From CAYTPI01 sp964439625 (GTDB lineage: Bacteria > Chloroflexota > Anaerolineae > Aggregatilineales > UBA3940): 64,000 nt of DNA. Within the stretch, counting starts at the first letter, position 1; each line of letters begins with the position of its first letter. The DNA is taken from positions 1 to 64,000 of the forward strand of contig CAYTPI010000015.1 in the NCBI GenBank assembly GCA_964439625.1, in the 5' to 3' direction. The position numbers were made by a program, and so were the translations under genes. Below are positions 24,852 through 35,225 of the stretch, piece by piece. Below the pieces are notes generated by a model, which saw only the letters and a program-made list of their open reading frames with translations, was not told the DNA's origin and searched no databases.

Positions 24852-26591
24852 CTACATGCCTAAGTCGGCGAGAACCTCACGCATGTACTCTTCGATCTCC
24901 TCGACAGTCGCTAGGCTCATCACATAGTCAGCGATGGTCTGTGCATCCTCGTCAGAGATATTGCTCATCAGGTACTTAGCCTCAGCGATTGCGCGTGACA
25001 CCATGCTGAATTCATCCAGACCAAGGCCCAATAAAATCGGGATAGCCATTTTGTTACCAGCCAGCTCACCACACATACCGACCCACTTGCCCTTAGCATG
25101 CGCCCCATCGATTGTCATTTTGACTAGACGGAGGACGGCGGGGTCAAGTTGATTGTAAAGATGCGCAACGTGCTCGTTGGTACGGTCAACCGCGAGGCAA
25201 TATTGCGTCAGGTCATTAGCCCCAATACTGAAGAAGTCAACCTCATCAGCCAGGGCGGCGGCGTGTACGGCTGACGCAGGCGTTTCGACCATAATCCCCA
25301 GTGGCGTCTCCGCGTTGTAGGCCAGCCCTTCTTCTGCCAATTCGCGGCGACATTCCTCCACTAATAGGTTAGCCTGTCGCACCTCACTGACATTGATCAC
25401 CATGGGGTACATAATCAGTACTTCGTGCCCAGCCGCCGCTCGCAGAATGGCGCGCAACTGCGTTTTGAACAAGGCAATGTCCTCTAGGCAGATGCGAATA
25501 GCGCGCCAGCCGAGAAATGGGTTCATCTCTTCGCCAAATTCCATGAAGCTGGGTGGCTTGTCACCGCCAATATCCAACGTGCGGACAATGACCGGGCGAC
25601 CTTCCATTGCCTCAAAGATTTCTTTGTAAATGCCAACTTGATGGTCTTCACTGGGCGGCTTTTTATCTTCTAGATAAAGGAATTCTGTCCGCAGCAAGCC
25701 GACGCCCTCAGCCCCTAGGCGAACGGCTTCCCGCGCAGACTCAGCGCTGCTGATGTTCGCCGCTACTTCGATTTCGCGCCCATTGGCGGTCATCGCTTTG
25801 CTGTGCGCGTACACTTCGACTTTCTCTAAAAATGTAGCACGCTTTTGCTTAACAGCTTCATAGTCTGCGATTGTCTCGTCACTTGGAGACAAAATCAGCT
25901 CACCGGTGTTACCGTCCATCGCGGCAAGCTCGTCGCTTACCAGTGACTCAAACTCGTAAGTGCCGATGCCAACGATTGCCGGTAAGCCCAGCGTACGAGA
26001 TAGGATCGCTGTGTGTGATGTTAAGCCACCAACTGCTGTGCAGATGCCGAGAGTCAACTCCGGGTTCAGCCCGGCTGTGTCAGATGGAGTCAAGTCGTAG
26101 GCGACAATAATGGATGGTTCATCAAATGCTTGCAGTGAACTATCCTCAATGCCCAGCAGAACACGCACAATCCGGTGGCCTACATCAATCATATCGGCAG
26201 CGCGGGCGGCGAAGTACTCATCCTCCATCGCACTGAACTGTGCCGAGAGCTGTTCGGCAGTCTGCATGACGGCTTGCTCAGCGAGGTTACCTTCATTGAT
26301 GATTGCCTCGACCTGCTTTTTGAAGCTCGGGTCCATCGCCAACATGGCGTGGGCCTCAAAGATGGCGGCAGTTTCCTCATCCGTTGTTTCCGCGAGCTGC
26401 TGTTGCAGCGCTTCGAGTTCACCTTGAGCTTGTTCCCGCGCAGCCAGAAAGCGTTCAATTTCCGCCTCGGGTGCGTCTGGTGCCCGCTTGGGGATTTCTA
26501 GCTCAAGCGGCTCATACCGAAAGATCGGACCAATGGCGATGCCCTCGGCAGCACCAATGCCCTGTATCTTTCTCTCTACTTGCTTCTCCAT
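24852..26591 (-). CDS. ptsI: PTS enzyme I (phosphoenolpyruvate-protein phosphotransferase)
   Basis: A full-length enzyme I (579 aa) that transfers phosphate from PEP to HPr. The N-terminal HPr-binding helical domain is followed by the phospho-His loop GGLTSHTAILSRTLGLPAIVG with His193. The TIM-barrel PEP site has LLRTEFLYLE and MCGELAGNK. A strong AGGAGG precedes the ATG. HPr and EII genes are not next to it, so it may serve a regulatory PTS or a dihydroxyacetone-kinase-type system encoded elsewhere. Confidence 0.92.
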   Translation of the reverse strand: MEKQVERKIQGIGAAEGIAIGPIFRYEPLELEIPKRAPDAPEAEIERFLAAREQAQGELEALQQQLAETTDEETAAIFEAHAMLAMDPSFKKQVEAIINEGNLAEQAVMQTAEQLSAQFSAMEDEYFAARAADMIDVGHRIVRVLLGIEDSSLQAFDEPSIIVAYDLTPSDTAGLNPELTLGICTAVGGLTSHTAILSRTLGLPAIVGIGTYEFESLVSDELAAMDGNTGELILSPSDETIADYEAVKQKRATFLEKVEVYAHSKAMTANGREIEVAANISSAESAREAVRLGAEGVGLLRTEFLYLEDKKPPSEDHQVGIYKEIFEAMEGRPVIVRTLDIGGDKPPSFMEFGEEMNPFLGWRAIRICLEDIALFKTQLRAILRAAAGHEVLIMYPMVINVSEVRQANLLVEECRRELAEEGLAYNAETPLGIMVETPASAVHAAALADEVDFFSIGANDLTQYCLAVDRTNEHVAHLYNQLDPAVLRLVKMTIDGAHAKGKWVGMCGELAGNKMAIPILLGLGLDEFSMVSRAIAEAKYLMSNISDEDAQTIADYVMSLATVEEIEEYMREVLADLGM

Positions 26592-26770
26592 ATCTAAATC
26601 CTCCTTCAGTAGGGGTTAAAATAATCTACACATTCAGTGCAGCGTACATGTCAGTGGGATTTTCGACGCGGAGGCTGCGCCTATATGCTATTAACTGATG
26701 CTAACCTAATATTATGCTTTGTTTGCTTGAGATGCCATTACTCGCACTATCGTTCAATGTGAGCTTGAAT

Positions 26771-26799
26771 CAAAAGACCCCCACATACAGTGAGGGTCT
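26771..26799 (-). terminator. Rho-independent terminator of the TadG-like operon
   Basis: A ten-base-pair stem (26775-26784 with 26790-26799, one G-T wobble) closes a five-base loop. On the minus strand it is followed by a TTTT run. It sits 32 bp after the end of the leftward 747-residue gene. Confidence 0.75.
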
Positions 26800-26830
26800 C
26801 ATTTGTTACGAGCCTAAACTCTGGCACGAC

Positions 26831-29074
26831 TTACTGTGTAAGGTAGGGCCGACTGTCAACGGAAATCTTCCAGCCAAATGTATCGTTACTACCACCACCG
26901 TAGCCTGCAATCATTGTACCACCGTAGAAACCATCTAGTTCATCAGTTGGCACAGTAAAGGTGAACGAACCCCAGATTGTTTGTAAGCCACCAATATTTT
27001 CCGTACCAACGCGGGTTAGATTAGCTGCTTCAGATGGGGTTAGGCCATATAGGCTTTGGGCCTCATTCTCGCATTGGGTATCATTGTCGCCCCAGCAGAG
27101 CAGATATTCATTCTTTGGAATGCTGTCGAAATAGATGAAAAACGGGCCTGATGCACCCGAGTCTGAGTCGAAGATTTCAATCGTGACGTCAGAACCCTCG
27201 AACACACCAGAAACATCGGTCAGTGGAATTTCAACACGGGCTGTCGCATTGGAGTTCATCGGCAGGTGCCCCAAACCGAAAATCTGAACGCCGCCGGATT
27301 CTCGTGGGTCAAGGATAGTTGGGTTGACGCCAGCGAACTCAATCTGGTTGATAGACCACATATTGCGACCATTGACATTCGGTGGTGCCTTGTAAACACT
27401 AACCGGCGGGCCAGCCCATAGTTCATATCCGTTTTCTGAGCCACCCGTCGTTGTGATAACGTCAAGGTACAGATAACGAACCCCAGAAGCCGGATCGATA
27501 TAAATATCTGGCGTTTCGCTGTCTGACTCGCCTGAGACATTCACGATGAAGTCACCGTTATTTGTTAACGGGTTACAGTTATCAGCCGGAACCTCTGACA
27601 CACCACCCGGATAGTACGTTTCGTTTTGCAGTGCTGCCCCGCCCGAAGCACCCCAAATGGCACTGGTTGCGGTTGCTGTGCAGCTTAGTGGTGCCTCCTG
27701 TGGTTCACGGTCTTCAGAAGCGTTGCGGTTAAGCGTGCCATCTCGGTCTGTATCAGCAAAGAAACAGCGCCGGTCATCTGAAACACCGTCAACTGGATCA
27801 AAGTCATCAATCAAGCCATTGCCGTTGCCATCATCTGTGCACAACAGTTCAGGGTTGGTCGCATTCTGATAGTAGTCGTATGTTCCAGGTCCGTCAGCAA
27901 GTAGACCGACTGTATAACCTAATTCTTCTAGCATCAAGACGGGGTTAGGCATCAGTTGAGTCGTATCATTGGTTGGTGATACCCACGTTAAATCCGTCGT
28001 AGGGTCACCAGCTCTGCCTTCATAGTAAGCCACATCGACCTGCTCAAGCGTACCATCACTGTTCTCGCGGAAGTAGTATAGGCGGAAAGTTGTATCAGTC
28101 CATTCACCATTCCGGAATTCTTCAACCCGGTTGAACCAGTAGGGGCTACCACCATCGACATCTTCACCCGTGGCAAAGATGCAGGGGTTGCTTTCGTTAT
28201 TACAACTATTATTAACAATACTCCCATTTCGAGTGTAGCCTGGTGTATTTTCGCAGTCCGCATTTAGACAGTTATAAGTCTCTGGGTCATAGATTTCGAC
28301 GCGCACCAGCGGTGTCGAGTATGAGGAGACATAACTCGCAGGGATTTGAATCCGATACGTGTAACGCCCACGCAGTTCTTCCCATTGCGCCTGTGTCTGG
28401 TTTCCATTACCAGAGTCCGTATAGATTGATGAATAAGCATCACCAAAGTTGGTATTGGCAAACGGGCCGAACACAGCCTGGTTTGACGATTTCACTACAC
28501 CCGAGGACTGCGTACCACTAGCGTAGATATCCACGACGGGGTAATACTCTGCTTCAGCATCAGCATAGAGCGGCACTTCTTCAAAGCCCAGCAAACGCAT
28601 AAAAAATACGTTGCTCTCCCACTGAACGCGCACCTTGTAGCGTATAGCGCCCGGCACAGAACCTGGGTTCTGGGTGCCACACAAGTCATGTGTGCCCCAT
28701 TGCGTATCACCAATTGACCAGCAGTCGGTTGTATCTGAGTTACCGTCAGTGCCGTTCGCCTGAATGATCGGCACATTGTTCAATGCAAAAACCTGCTCAG
28801 CACGAGCATTCGCTTTGTCAACAGCGTCTGTTGCTGGAATGTTGTCATACAATTCTACCACACCAGAAAGTGCTGCCGAGTCAATCGCACGGGCTAGCTG
28901 TGCTCGGCGCACAAAGAGCACGCCACCGTCAATTGCCAGACCAGCGCCAACCAACAGCGCAATCATGGATGCTGCGAGAATTAGCAGCAGTTGCCCCTGC
29001 TCCATCTCCTCCTGAGGCTGCTCATCAAACAGCACCTGCCTCAGAAGCTCATTTTGCAAGATATGTTTCTTCAT
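26831..29074 (-). CDS. TadG-like surface protein with large ectodomain
   Basis: A 747-residue protein. After about 25 charged residues, EQGQLLLILAASMIALLVG and DGGVLFVRRAQLARAID form the single N-terminal helix and following stretch of TadE/TadG-like (PF13400-type) pseudopilin relatives. The remaining 670 or so residues are an extracytoplasmic, Asp/Asn/Gly-rich beta-type domain with several cysteines. It is last of three leftward Tad-like genes and ends at a good terminator. No TadA/B/C or RcpC machinery is in the window. Adhesion or pilus-tip function is possible. Confidence 0.75.
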   Translation of the reverse strand: MKKHILQNELLRQVLFDEQPQEEMEQGQLLLILAASMIALLVGAGLAIDGGVLFVRRAQLARAIDSAALSGVVELYDNIPATDAVDKANARAEQVFALNNVPIIQANGTDGNSDTTDCWSIGDTQWGTHDLCGTQNPGSVPGAIRYKVRVQWESNVFFMRLLGFEEVPLYADAEAEYYPVVDIYASGTQSSGVVKSSNQAVFGPFANTNFGDAYSSIYTDSGNGNQTQAQWEELRGRYTYRIQIPASYVSSYSTPLVRVEIYDPETYNCLNADCENTPGYTRNGSIVNNSCNNESNPCIFATGEDVDGGSPYWFNRVEEFRNGEWTDTTFRLYYFRENSDGTLEQVDVAYYEGRAGDPTTDLTWVSPTNDTTQLMPNPVLMLEELGYTVGLLADGPGTYDYYQNATNPELLCTDDGNGNGLIDDFDPVDGVSDDRRCFFADTDRDGTLNRNASEDREPQEAPLSCTATATSAIWGASGGAALQNETYYPGGVSEVPADNCNPLTNNGDFIVNVSGESDSETPDIYIDPASGVRYLYLDVITTTGGSENGYELWAGPPVSVYKAPPNVNGRNMWSINQIEFAGVNPTILDPRESGGVQIFGLGHLPMNSNATARVEIPLTDVSGVFEGSDVTIEIFDSDSGASGPFFIYFDSIPKNEYLLCWGDNDTQCENEAQSLYGLTPSEAANLTRVGTENIGGLQTIWGSFTFTVPTDELDGFYGGTMIAGYGGGSNDTFGWKISVDSRPYLTQ

Positions 29075-29179
29075 ATGAATAAGTCCTTTAGCTGCAAAAT
29101 ATGCTTACTACAATAAATTGTCAATTGGGCCAACTTGTGCCGTCGGCAAAGCCAGCCCAATCAGGATAATGCTTTGTTG

Positions 29180-30448
29180 CTAGCTACCTGTATCTTCAAC
29201 GCCACAACCTGTTTCGTAGCGCAAAAACTCGAAGTTGACTTCTTCCGTGCGGATACCAGAGATCGTCGTGACGCTTTCAATTTTCACAATACCAAAACTA
29301 CTGACGTCAAATGTACCACCGCCGCCGGTATCGCCGGAGATAACCACGCGCAGTTGGCGGTTTTCCGCTGCGAGCGTCTCGAGCTGATCGTAGACTATCC
29401 CGGCTGGTACAACGTTGTTATTGTAAGCGTAGACTGTATCACTAATTTGCAGCAGTTGATCGGTACTGTCAGTTGGGTCAACGTATTGTGACACACTATT
29501 ACCTGGTGGTGTCAGCGATGTTGTTAGGCTTGCTTCGTTGCGTAAACTCGTATCCCAAGCAAGGAAAGCAAACTCCCGCGTTGACGGCGTTCCCGCGATT
29601 GCCAACGGATCGGTTGGCGTCACAAACCCTTGCAGAATTTCCCCAGTGCCCGTTGACCCATTAGAACCAACCTGCGCTGCGATAAAGTTTGGCTCAATCA
29701 GAGTGATTGGGAAGACTGGGCATTCGTTCACCAAACGGTCAATCGCGTCTGGGGAAACTTCTTGACGCAGCACCGTGTAAGAGCGCAGCGGCACCTCAGC
29801 ATTAAGGATATTAAACAGGGATGTATTGGTTAGAGTTTGGGCTTGGTAAAACACCACTACGACCACAAAACGTGTTCCTGAGCCGTCATCAAAGCTAACC
29901 GGCGTTGTATCGAGCGTAGTGTCGTTGACCTGCGCTAAAAGATCGGCATCCGATATGCCACTATCACCTGGCATCGAGCTACTACCATTGACCGTACACC
30001 CATGTGGGCCGACCCCCGTCAGGCTACTGGCCTCGCCATAGCCACAAGTCCAGTTATTTGTACTGGCGTCAATCGTATATGAGCCTGCGCTTGCACCTGA
30101 GATAATAGGTCGCATAATCCATACTTGGGTGTTCTGCTCGTTAACCTCAACACTTTCTGCCAAAACACCAGAAGCCGTAGAAGCCACCGTGCGAGTACCT
30201 TGGAAGTCCGGTGCACCGACTGCACCAGCGCGAGCACCCTCACGAGCGGCAGCTTCAAGAGCTACCTGAATACGGATAACGTTGCCTACTTCTGCAATGC
30301 CAAGTACAAGGAACAGCAGCAGCGGCAAAGATAGTGCCAGTTCAACCAAGCTCTGCCCTTTTGCGGCATGCTTGTTGGCCCCTCGGGCCTCCGGTTGGTT
30401 TGTCGGTGTTGTACGATGTTCTAAGTCAATCAATGTTTCTGGAAACAT
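29180..30448 (-). CDS. TadE-like protein
   Basis: A 422-residue protein with a TadE-type N-terminus: KGQSLVELALSLPLLLFLVL, then EVGNVIRIQVALEAAAREGARAG (about 30-80), where the E of LVELAL resembles the type IV pilin +5 Glu. The ectodomain (about 340 residues) is Ser/Thr-rich with few cysteines. It lies between the 1395- and 747-residue relatives and probably shares their transcript. It is larger than ordinary TadE (about 150-200 aa). Confidence 0.77.
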   Translation of the reverse strand: MFPETLIDLEHRTTPTNQPEARGANKHAAKGQSLVELALSLPLLLFLVLGIAEVGNVIRIQVALEAAAREGARAGAVGAPDFQGTRTVASTASGVLAESVEVNEQNTQVWIMRPIISGASAGSYTIDASTNNWTCGYGEASSLTGVGPHGCTVNGSSSMPGDSGISDADLLAQVNDTTLDTTPVSFDDGSGTRFVVVVVFYQAQTLTNTSLFNILNAEVPLRSYTVLRQEVSPDAIDRLVNECPVFPITLIEPNFIAAQVGSNGSTGTGEILQGFVTPTDPLAIAGTPSTREFAFLAWDTSLRNEASLTTSLTPPGNSVSQYVDPTDSTDQLLQISDTVYAYNNNVVPAGIVYDQLETLAAENRQLRVVISGDTGGGGTFDVSSFGIVKIESVTTISGIRTEEVNFEFLRYETGCGVEDTGS

Positions 30449-30482
30449 ATGTTTACTCCTAAGTTATACAGCGTGTTCCCAG

Positions 30483-30582
30483 TTAACAGGTCTACCTTGT
30501 GTTAGATAGATGAATTATTGCTTGATTTCGTGCTAGACCTGTTAGGCTGAGATACTTGGGGAGCAGTCGATACTCCCCAAGT
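30483..30582 (-). other. Two hairpins in the Tad-like operon spacer
   Basis: TAACAGGTCTA (30484-30494) and TAGACCTGTTA (30534-30544) are perfect 11-nt inverted arms. A second stem pairs 30554-30563 with 30573-30582 (ACTTGGGGAG/CTCCCCAAGT). Neither has a T-run on the minus strand, so RNA processing or stabilisation is likelier than termination. Confidence 0.55.
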
Positions 30583-30594
30583 ACGTTCCATTTA

Positions 30595-33500
30595 CTACGG
30601 TTTTTCTTCAATCCTGATGGTATCGAAGAAGATGCTTGCATCTTCACTACCGTTGTCTGTAGCACTGAGCCAGCCACCGAATCTCAAGGTGTATGTACCG
30701 GGTGATAAGACGCCCAAATCTGCTGAGCCATCCTGCCAACCCGAGTCGTAGTTGCCGTTACCCAATGAGTCATCGATAACAAACAGTGTTGCACCAAACT
30801 CGACTAGCACTTCTGCCCATTCGTTATCGCTGTTAGGCGGCGGTTCTAGTTCATCAACATCTAAGCGATACCTGAACCTGACTCGCATGTCGCGTGTCTC
30901 AGCAAGGGTGAACTCGACTTCAAAAGCACCTTGTGCATTATCACCATCCAACAAAACACCGATACCAAGGCCGTCATCACCACCTGCGCTCGAGATAGCA
31001 CCCGCATTACCGCCAGATCCGGTCGAGCGGTTACCAATGATGTTGTCGCTATAGCTAAAATCAGGGTCTGAACCACTGTCAAAGTTGTAGGCCAACGTTG
31101 TAAATGGCGCAATAGGCGTTGGTGTTGCCGTCGCATCCACACAGGGGTCATCCAAGGTAACATTATCGAAGAAGACCTTTGCCACTTCAGAGCCAGTTGT
31201 CGAGTTGTTGTTGTACAGACCAAGCACAATTGTGTGGCTGCCAGCACTCAAAGGCCCAACATCCACAACGGCTCGCGTCCAGTCGATCAGGTCGTTTGCG
31301 TTATTACCGTCCGCCTCGTCGATGAAGTCCGCATTACCGTTGGCACCGATCAAGTTATTGTCCACTTCAAGGATAACTTGACTGAACTCGTTGTCCTCGT
31401 AGCTTGGGTGCATCACCACGCGGTAGTCGAAGCTCAAGCGACCATCAATAGGCTGGCTGAGGGTCACAGTAACGGCATAACCACCCTGCATGTTAGACGC
31501 ATTGGCGCCCAACTGGATGCCAAGCGCATTACCCGCCACGGCACCAACATCTGGGTCTACAGCAGGGTTTCCGATAAAGGTGGCCTGAGCTGCCGGACCA
31601 CCATTACCCCGGCTGTCACCAAAGGCGAATGGGTTATCGCCATAGGTCCAACCCTCATTGCCTGTGTTAAAGTCATAGGAAACGCCAGCAAAACAAGCAT
31701 TCGGCACGTCCACAGCAAATTCACCCGGCCCGCTGTAATTACCAAAACTGACACTGTTGATGGGCCGGACAAACCACTGGAATTCGTTGCCATTAGTCGC
31801 ATCCAGCGGCGTCGGCAGTTGATACTCCCAATAGCTACCTTGGTCTGACAGTGATGCCAGCGGAATCACTTGGTCAAACTCAACATCGGTTGAGTCAAAC
31901 TTGTCCTGAATGTACAGTCGGTAACTAGTTGGCGCTTCTTCTGCCCCGGCAGCCGCATACTTCGACCAGCGGAAAACAGGCTGTTCTTTGGAAGTCGCAC
32001 CCTGCGCTATGGCTTCAGCATCATCGATGGTGATACCACCGAGCGGATATTGCAGCGTTGTGGTGCCAATGGGTGCCCCATCCGGCAGCACAGACACACC
32101 GAAGTTCCCGGCAGCACTCCACGGGCCAAAGTCGATAACATTCCAAGCGCGTGCATTCCACGTGTAGATGTCATTTGCCAACGCATTGGAGAAAGGATAC
32201 GACACGGTACAAACGCCCCCAGAACAAATATCTGCGGCCTCAAACCACTGGAAGTAGAGTTCAGTACCAGTACTATCTTCAAGGTAAACTGCATATTCAA
32301 GCGCACTCGGCACTGAATTAAAGACAAAGTCAGGACGTGCCGCAGTCTCTGTCGTCAGTACGGTCGGGCTCACGGGTGAAACCAGGGTTGGCGCTGCGGG
32401 TACTGTCGGTAGTGGGGGTGCTACTGTCAACTCGAAGTTTTCGGGGTCTTCAGTCCAGACGCCATTCGGGTCTTGCGGGTTCGAGACACGTACCCACCAG
32501 ACGTAGTTACCCGTTTGCAGCGGCACGCTGAATGTCGGTGTTAATTCACACCAGTCTTCGTTTGCAGCCAACGTAACGGAATTCCCTGAGCCGTCATTAG
32601 CGGGTGCTGTGCTGGAGCAAATGTCATCAGCATCGTATAACTCTCGGTACACAACACCACTGTTCTGTGACACTAAGTAGATGAATGCTTGTGTCACGTT
32701 ATCTTTTTGGATCCATTGGAAGGTTGGTGGGTTCACTCCCACTGACTCACCATCAATCGGTGAGCGTAGTTCTGCTGGCACCAACGGTGATTGTGTCAAT
32801 TCGAAGAAACGTGGGAACGACCATGGGCCTAATCCTGCGGCGTCTTGCCAGCCTGGGTCTCCGCTGGTGTAAGGGCGGACGTACCAGGCATATTCACGTC
32901 CGACTGCAAGGCCGATATTCGGCACACCCCGACAAGTGACCACAGTGTCGCCGTCGTCATCATCACAAGTGATGTCAACACCGACTTGCATATAGTCGTT
33001 GCCTTCTTCGATCAAGTTACCACTGGGGTATCCTGACGAGTCGAAGTAACCAACCCAGACGTAGTACCACTCTGCATCGGCAACCTCAGTCCATTCGAAG
33101 CTGCCGGTCGTCTCGATAGCTGCAACCGAACCAGTATTGCCTGGGCGGATCAGCGTAGCTTGCCCTGGCTCGAATGAAATCGTACCACTAACGGGGCCAC
33201 CCACGCCTGAGCCGAAGGAGTCAACCGTGGCGCAATCTAACAGCGTCAATATATCGGTTGACGCTGGTGCGTTTTCAGTCCCATCAGACAGTAACGTACC
33301 CGTAAAGGTATTGGTGCCCGTCCGCTGGACTGTCAGCGTATCGTCCCACTCCACAATTCCATCTTCGTCACTGTCAATGGTGATCTGCCAAGTAAATGAG
33401 GAACCGACGCTTAAGACTGGCTCAGTAACATTCGACACGCGACCATTCTGAAATTCAGCGACCAGTGATCCGGCCGATGACGTTTCAGTGACCCGGTCAC

Positions 33501-34782
33501 CATCATCTTGAACAGAGATACTGTTACGGTTGAAATAGCCAATGCGAACACGTCCACTACCGTCGTCGTAGTAACACGTTGCCTCTGGCACAATCTCCGA
33601 CAACTGTAGCTCTGGTGCGCTGCTCAGTGGCTGAACATCCGGCAAGGGCGGCGGAAGCTGCGCTTGCTGCTGCAAGCCAGTATTACCAAACGGTTCATTA
33701 ATCATTACAACAGCACCCTCAACTAAAATTGCAGGGGCAATGTTCGCAATTAACGGAGTAATGATCGGTAGATTATATTCAATTTGAATGACAACCGGTT
33801 CAGATGGCGCACCAGCAAAACCAGACACCAATGCGTCGTTCGTATCAAAGTACTCGTGGTCGGAACTTAGTGCTTCACAGTTGGCACGGGCCGTCTGCGA
33901 GTCGACTCCGCTGATGGTAGACCATGAGTTCGTTGCATTATCTAAACAGATACCACCCTGCTCACCGGCAAATGCTGGGTCACCGTAGTAAGCGTTGACG
34001 GCAACATCATTTTGAGCGTTGCCACCACGTGAGTTCGAGCGGTCAAACACATCGCTGGAGTTCTGTGGTGAGGAGTCAGTCGGTACCGAGCGCACTTGAA
34101 CACTATAGTATCCGCCATAACGTTGGCCCGTCTCGGGGTGGAACTCACCTGGAGCATTAGGGTCTAGGGGAATGCCCGTCATCGCCCGGACGGCAACTTC
34201 TTCGACAGAACACGTCCGTGCATTGCGGAACGGTTGGTAGTAAGGGTAGGCGGATATGTACGTAGCTTGGGCTTGATACATCGTATGGAGGCGATGATCC
34301 CAGTCAGCACCTTCCGTCCACGTTGCCCCAAACGGATAGAAGTTTACGAGTGGGTCTTGCCGACCATCTTGCGTAGTATGCATGATAGGACGACAAGGAA
34401 GAATACGTTGGAGCGCAACATCAGATGTCGCATTCCACCCTGGCCCGTTACCCCCTGAGACCCCGGTAACATCACCTGTGAAAGGGTCCAGTGAGACGGA
34501 GGCCCCACTGATGTTACCATTATCTTCTTGAGTGGTATCGAGCGCGCCCGACATATCATTGTAATAGTCGTAGAAACGACCAGTCACAGCAAAGCGCCCT
34601 GCCATGCGAGCAGCGTGCTGAACTGTGATAAACGCCTGCAAAATGCGGGCTATTTCAATGATCATGGTCAGGGTGAGCAGAAACACCAGTAATGTGAGTG
34701 CGAACTCAACAAGTGTCTGGGCTACCATTCCACCTGACCGGGGCTTTTTGGGGTTAGGTCTAAATGATTGCAATTGTGACAT
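30595..34782 (-). CDS. Giant TadE-like protein with repeated beta domains
   Basis: A 1,395-residue protein anchored by a TadE-type helix (VAQTLVEFALTLLVFLLTL, about 20-50). The ectodomain has an N-terminal cysteine-containing region and, from about residue 560 to 1060, four fibronectin-like repeats. Each has a 'P..G......F.W......Y.vyv' opening and a 'Y.W.vr..N..G.WS' ending. The C-terminus has two tandem jelly-roll-like repeats (opening YDFNTGNEGWTYGDN and YNFDSGSDPDFSYSDN). It is first in the leftward trio. The layout suggests a surface adhesin or S-layer-like component displayed through a Tad-type system. Normal TadE has no such ectodomain. Confidence 0.75.
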   Translation of the reverse strand: MSQLQSFRPNPKKPRSGGMVAQTLVEFALTLLVFLLTLTMIIEIARILQAFITVQHAARMAGRFAVTGRFYDYYNDMSGALDTTQEDNGNISGASVSLDPFTGDVTGVSGGNGPGWNATSDVALQRILPCRPIMHTTQDGRQDPLVNFYPFGATWTEGADWDHRLHTMYQAQATYISAYPYYQPFRNARTCSVEEVAVRAMTGIPLDPNAPGEFHPETGQRYGGYYSVQVRSVPTDSSPQNSSDVFDRSNSRGGNAQNDVAVNAYYGDPAFAGEQGGICLDNATNSWSTISGVDSQTARANCEALSSDHEYFDTNDALVSGFAGAPSEPVVIQIEYNLPIITPLIANIAPAILVEGAVVMINEPFGNTGLQQQAQLPPPLPDVQPLSSAPELQLSEIVPEATCYYDDGSGRVRIGYFNRNSISVQDDGDRVTETSSAGSLVAEFQNGRVSNVTEPVLSVGSSFTWQITIDSDEDGIVEWDDTLTVQRTGTNTFTGTLLSDGTENAPASTDILTLLDCATVDSFGSGVGGPVSGTISFEPGQATLIRPGNTGSVAAIETTGSFEWTEVADAEWYYVWVGYFDSSGYPSGNLIEEGNDYMQVGVDITCDDDDGDTVVTCRGVPNIGLAVGREYAWYVRPYTSGDPGWQDAAGLGPWSFPRFFELTQSPLVPAELRSPIDGESVGVNPPTFQWIQKDNVTQAFIYLVSQNSGVVYRELYDADDICSSTAPANDGSGNSVTLAANEDWCELTPTFSVPLQTGNYVWWVRVSNPQDPNGVWTEDPENFELTVAPPLPTVPAAPTLVSPVSPTVLTTETAARPDFVFNSVPSALEYAVYLEDSTGTELYFQWFEAADICSGGVCTVSYPFSNALANDIYTWNARAWNVIDFGPWSAAGNFGVSVLPDGAPIGTTTLQYPLGGITIDDAEAIAQGATSKEQPVFRWSKYAAAGAEEAPTSYRLYIQDKFDSTDVEFDQVIPLASLSDQGSYWEYQLPTPLDATNGNEFQWFVRPINSVSFGNYSGPGEFAVDVPNACFAGVSYDFNTGNEGWTYGDNPFAFGDSRGNGGPAAQATFIGNPAVDPDVGAVAGNALGIQLGANASNMQGGYAVTVTLSQPIDGRLSFDYRVVMHPSYEDNEFSQVILEVDNNLIGANGNADFIDEADGNNANDLIDWTRAVVDVGPLSAGSHTIVLGLYNNNSTTGSEVAKVFFDNVTLDDPCVDATATPTPIAPFTTLAYNFDSGSDPDFSYSDNIIGNRSTGSGGNAGAISSAGGDDGLGIGVLLDGDNAQGAFEVEFTLAETRDMRVRFRYRLDVDELEPPPNSDNEWAEVLVEFGATLFVIDDSLGNGNYDSGWQDGSADLGVLSPGTYTLRFGGWLSATDNGSEDASIFFDTIRIEEKP

Positions 34783-34979
34783 ATGTTTAGAGACCTTCCA
34801 TAAAAAATAAATAAGTCCGTTAATTCATCGCCAAACCAAGAAATAAGAGTCGGTTGCACTGCGAAGAATTACTAAAAGCCAACGGCCTAACTCTTCGATC
34901 CGTTTTCCTACAGACCGGAAAGTATAGGACATATACAGTTGTTAAGGCTGACAAACGAAAATATTTGCCATACGGACGC

Positions 34980-35008
34980 ATTATACCTGAGATCACATCA
35001 CATGAAAC
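34980..35008 (-). promoter_or_regulatory. Candidate promoter of the Tad-like operon
   Basis: A perfect TATAAT (34985-34980, minus) lies 17 nt from GTTTCA, a weak -35. The leader to 34782 would be about 190 nt. Confidence 0.4.
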
Positions 35009-35196
35009 ATAGTACGTCCGCGCTAATGGGACTCCGAAACAGATTGTAACAGTTAATAAATCGTTGTTTTATGTTTTAAATCTGTAAGATGATGCCCGGA
35101 ACCTAGCTGCTTATTACTCTAACAAAGAACTGTTACCTAGCTATTTTTACACCCATGGGCTTAGCATGCAGCAAACCCCATGCGAAACCGTCACAA

Positions 35197-35225
35197 TTGC
35201 TACAAATGCAGCGCCCTGCTATAGT
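35197..35225 (+). promoter_or_regulatory. Candidate promoter of the DnaB-like ATPase gene
   Basis: TTGCTA (35197-35202), 17 nt and TATAGT (35220-35225) match sigma-70 elements at 4/6 and 5/6. They lie about 190 nt ahead of the ATG at 35415. Confidence 0.4.
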
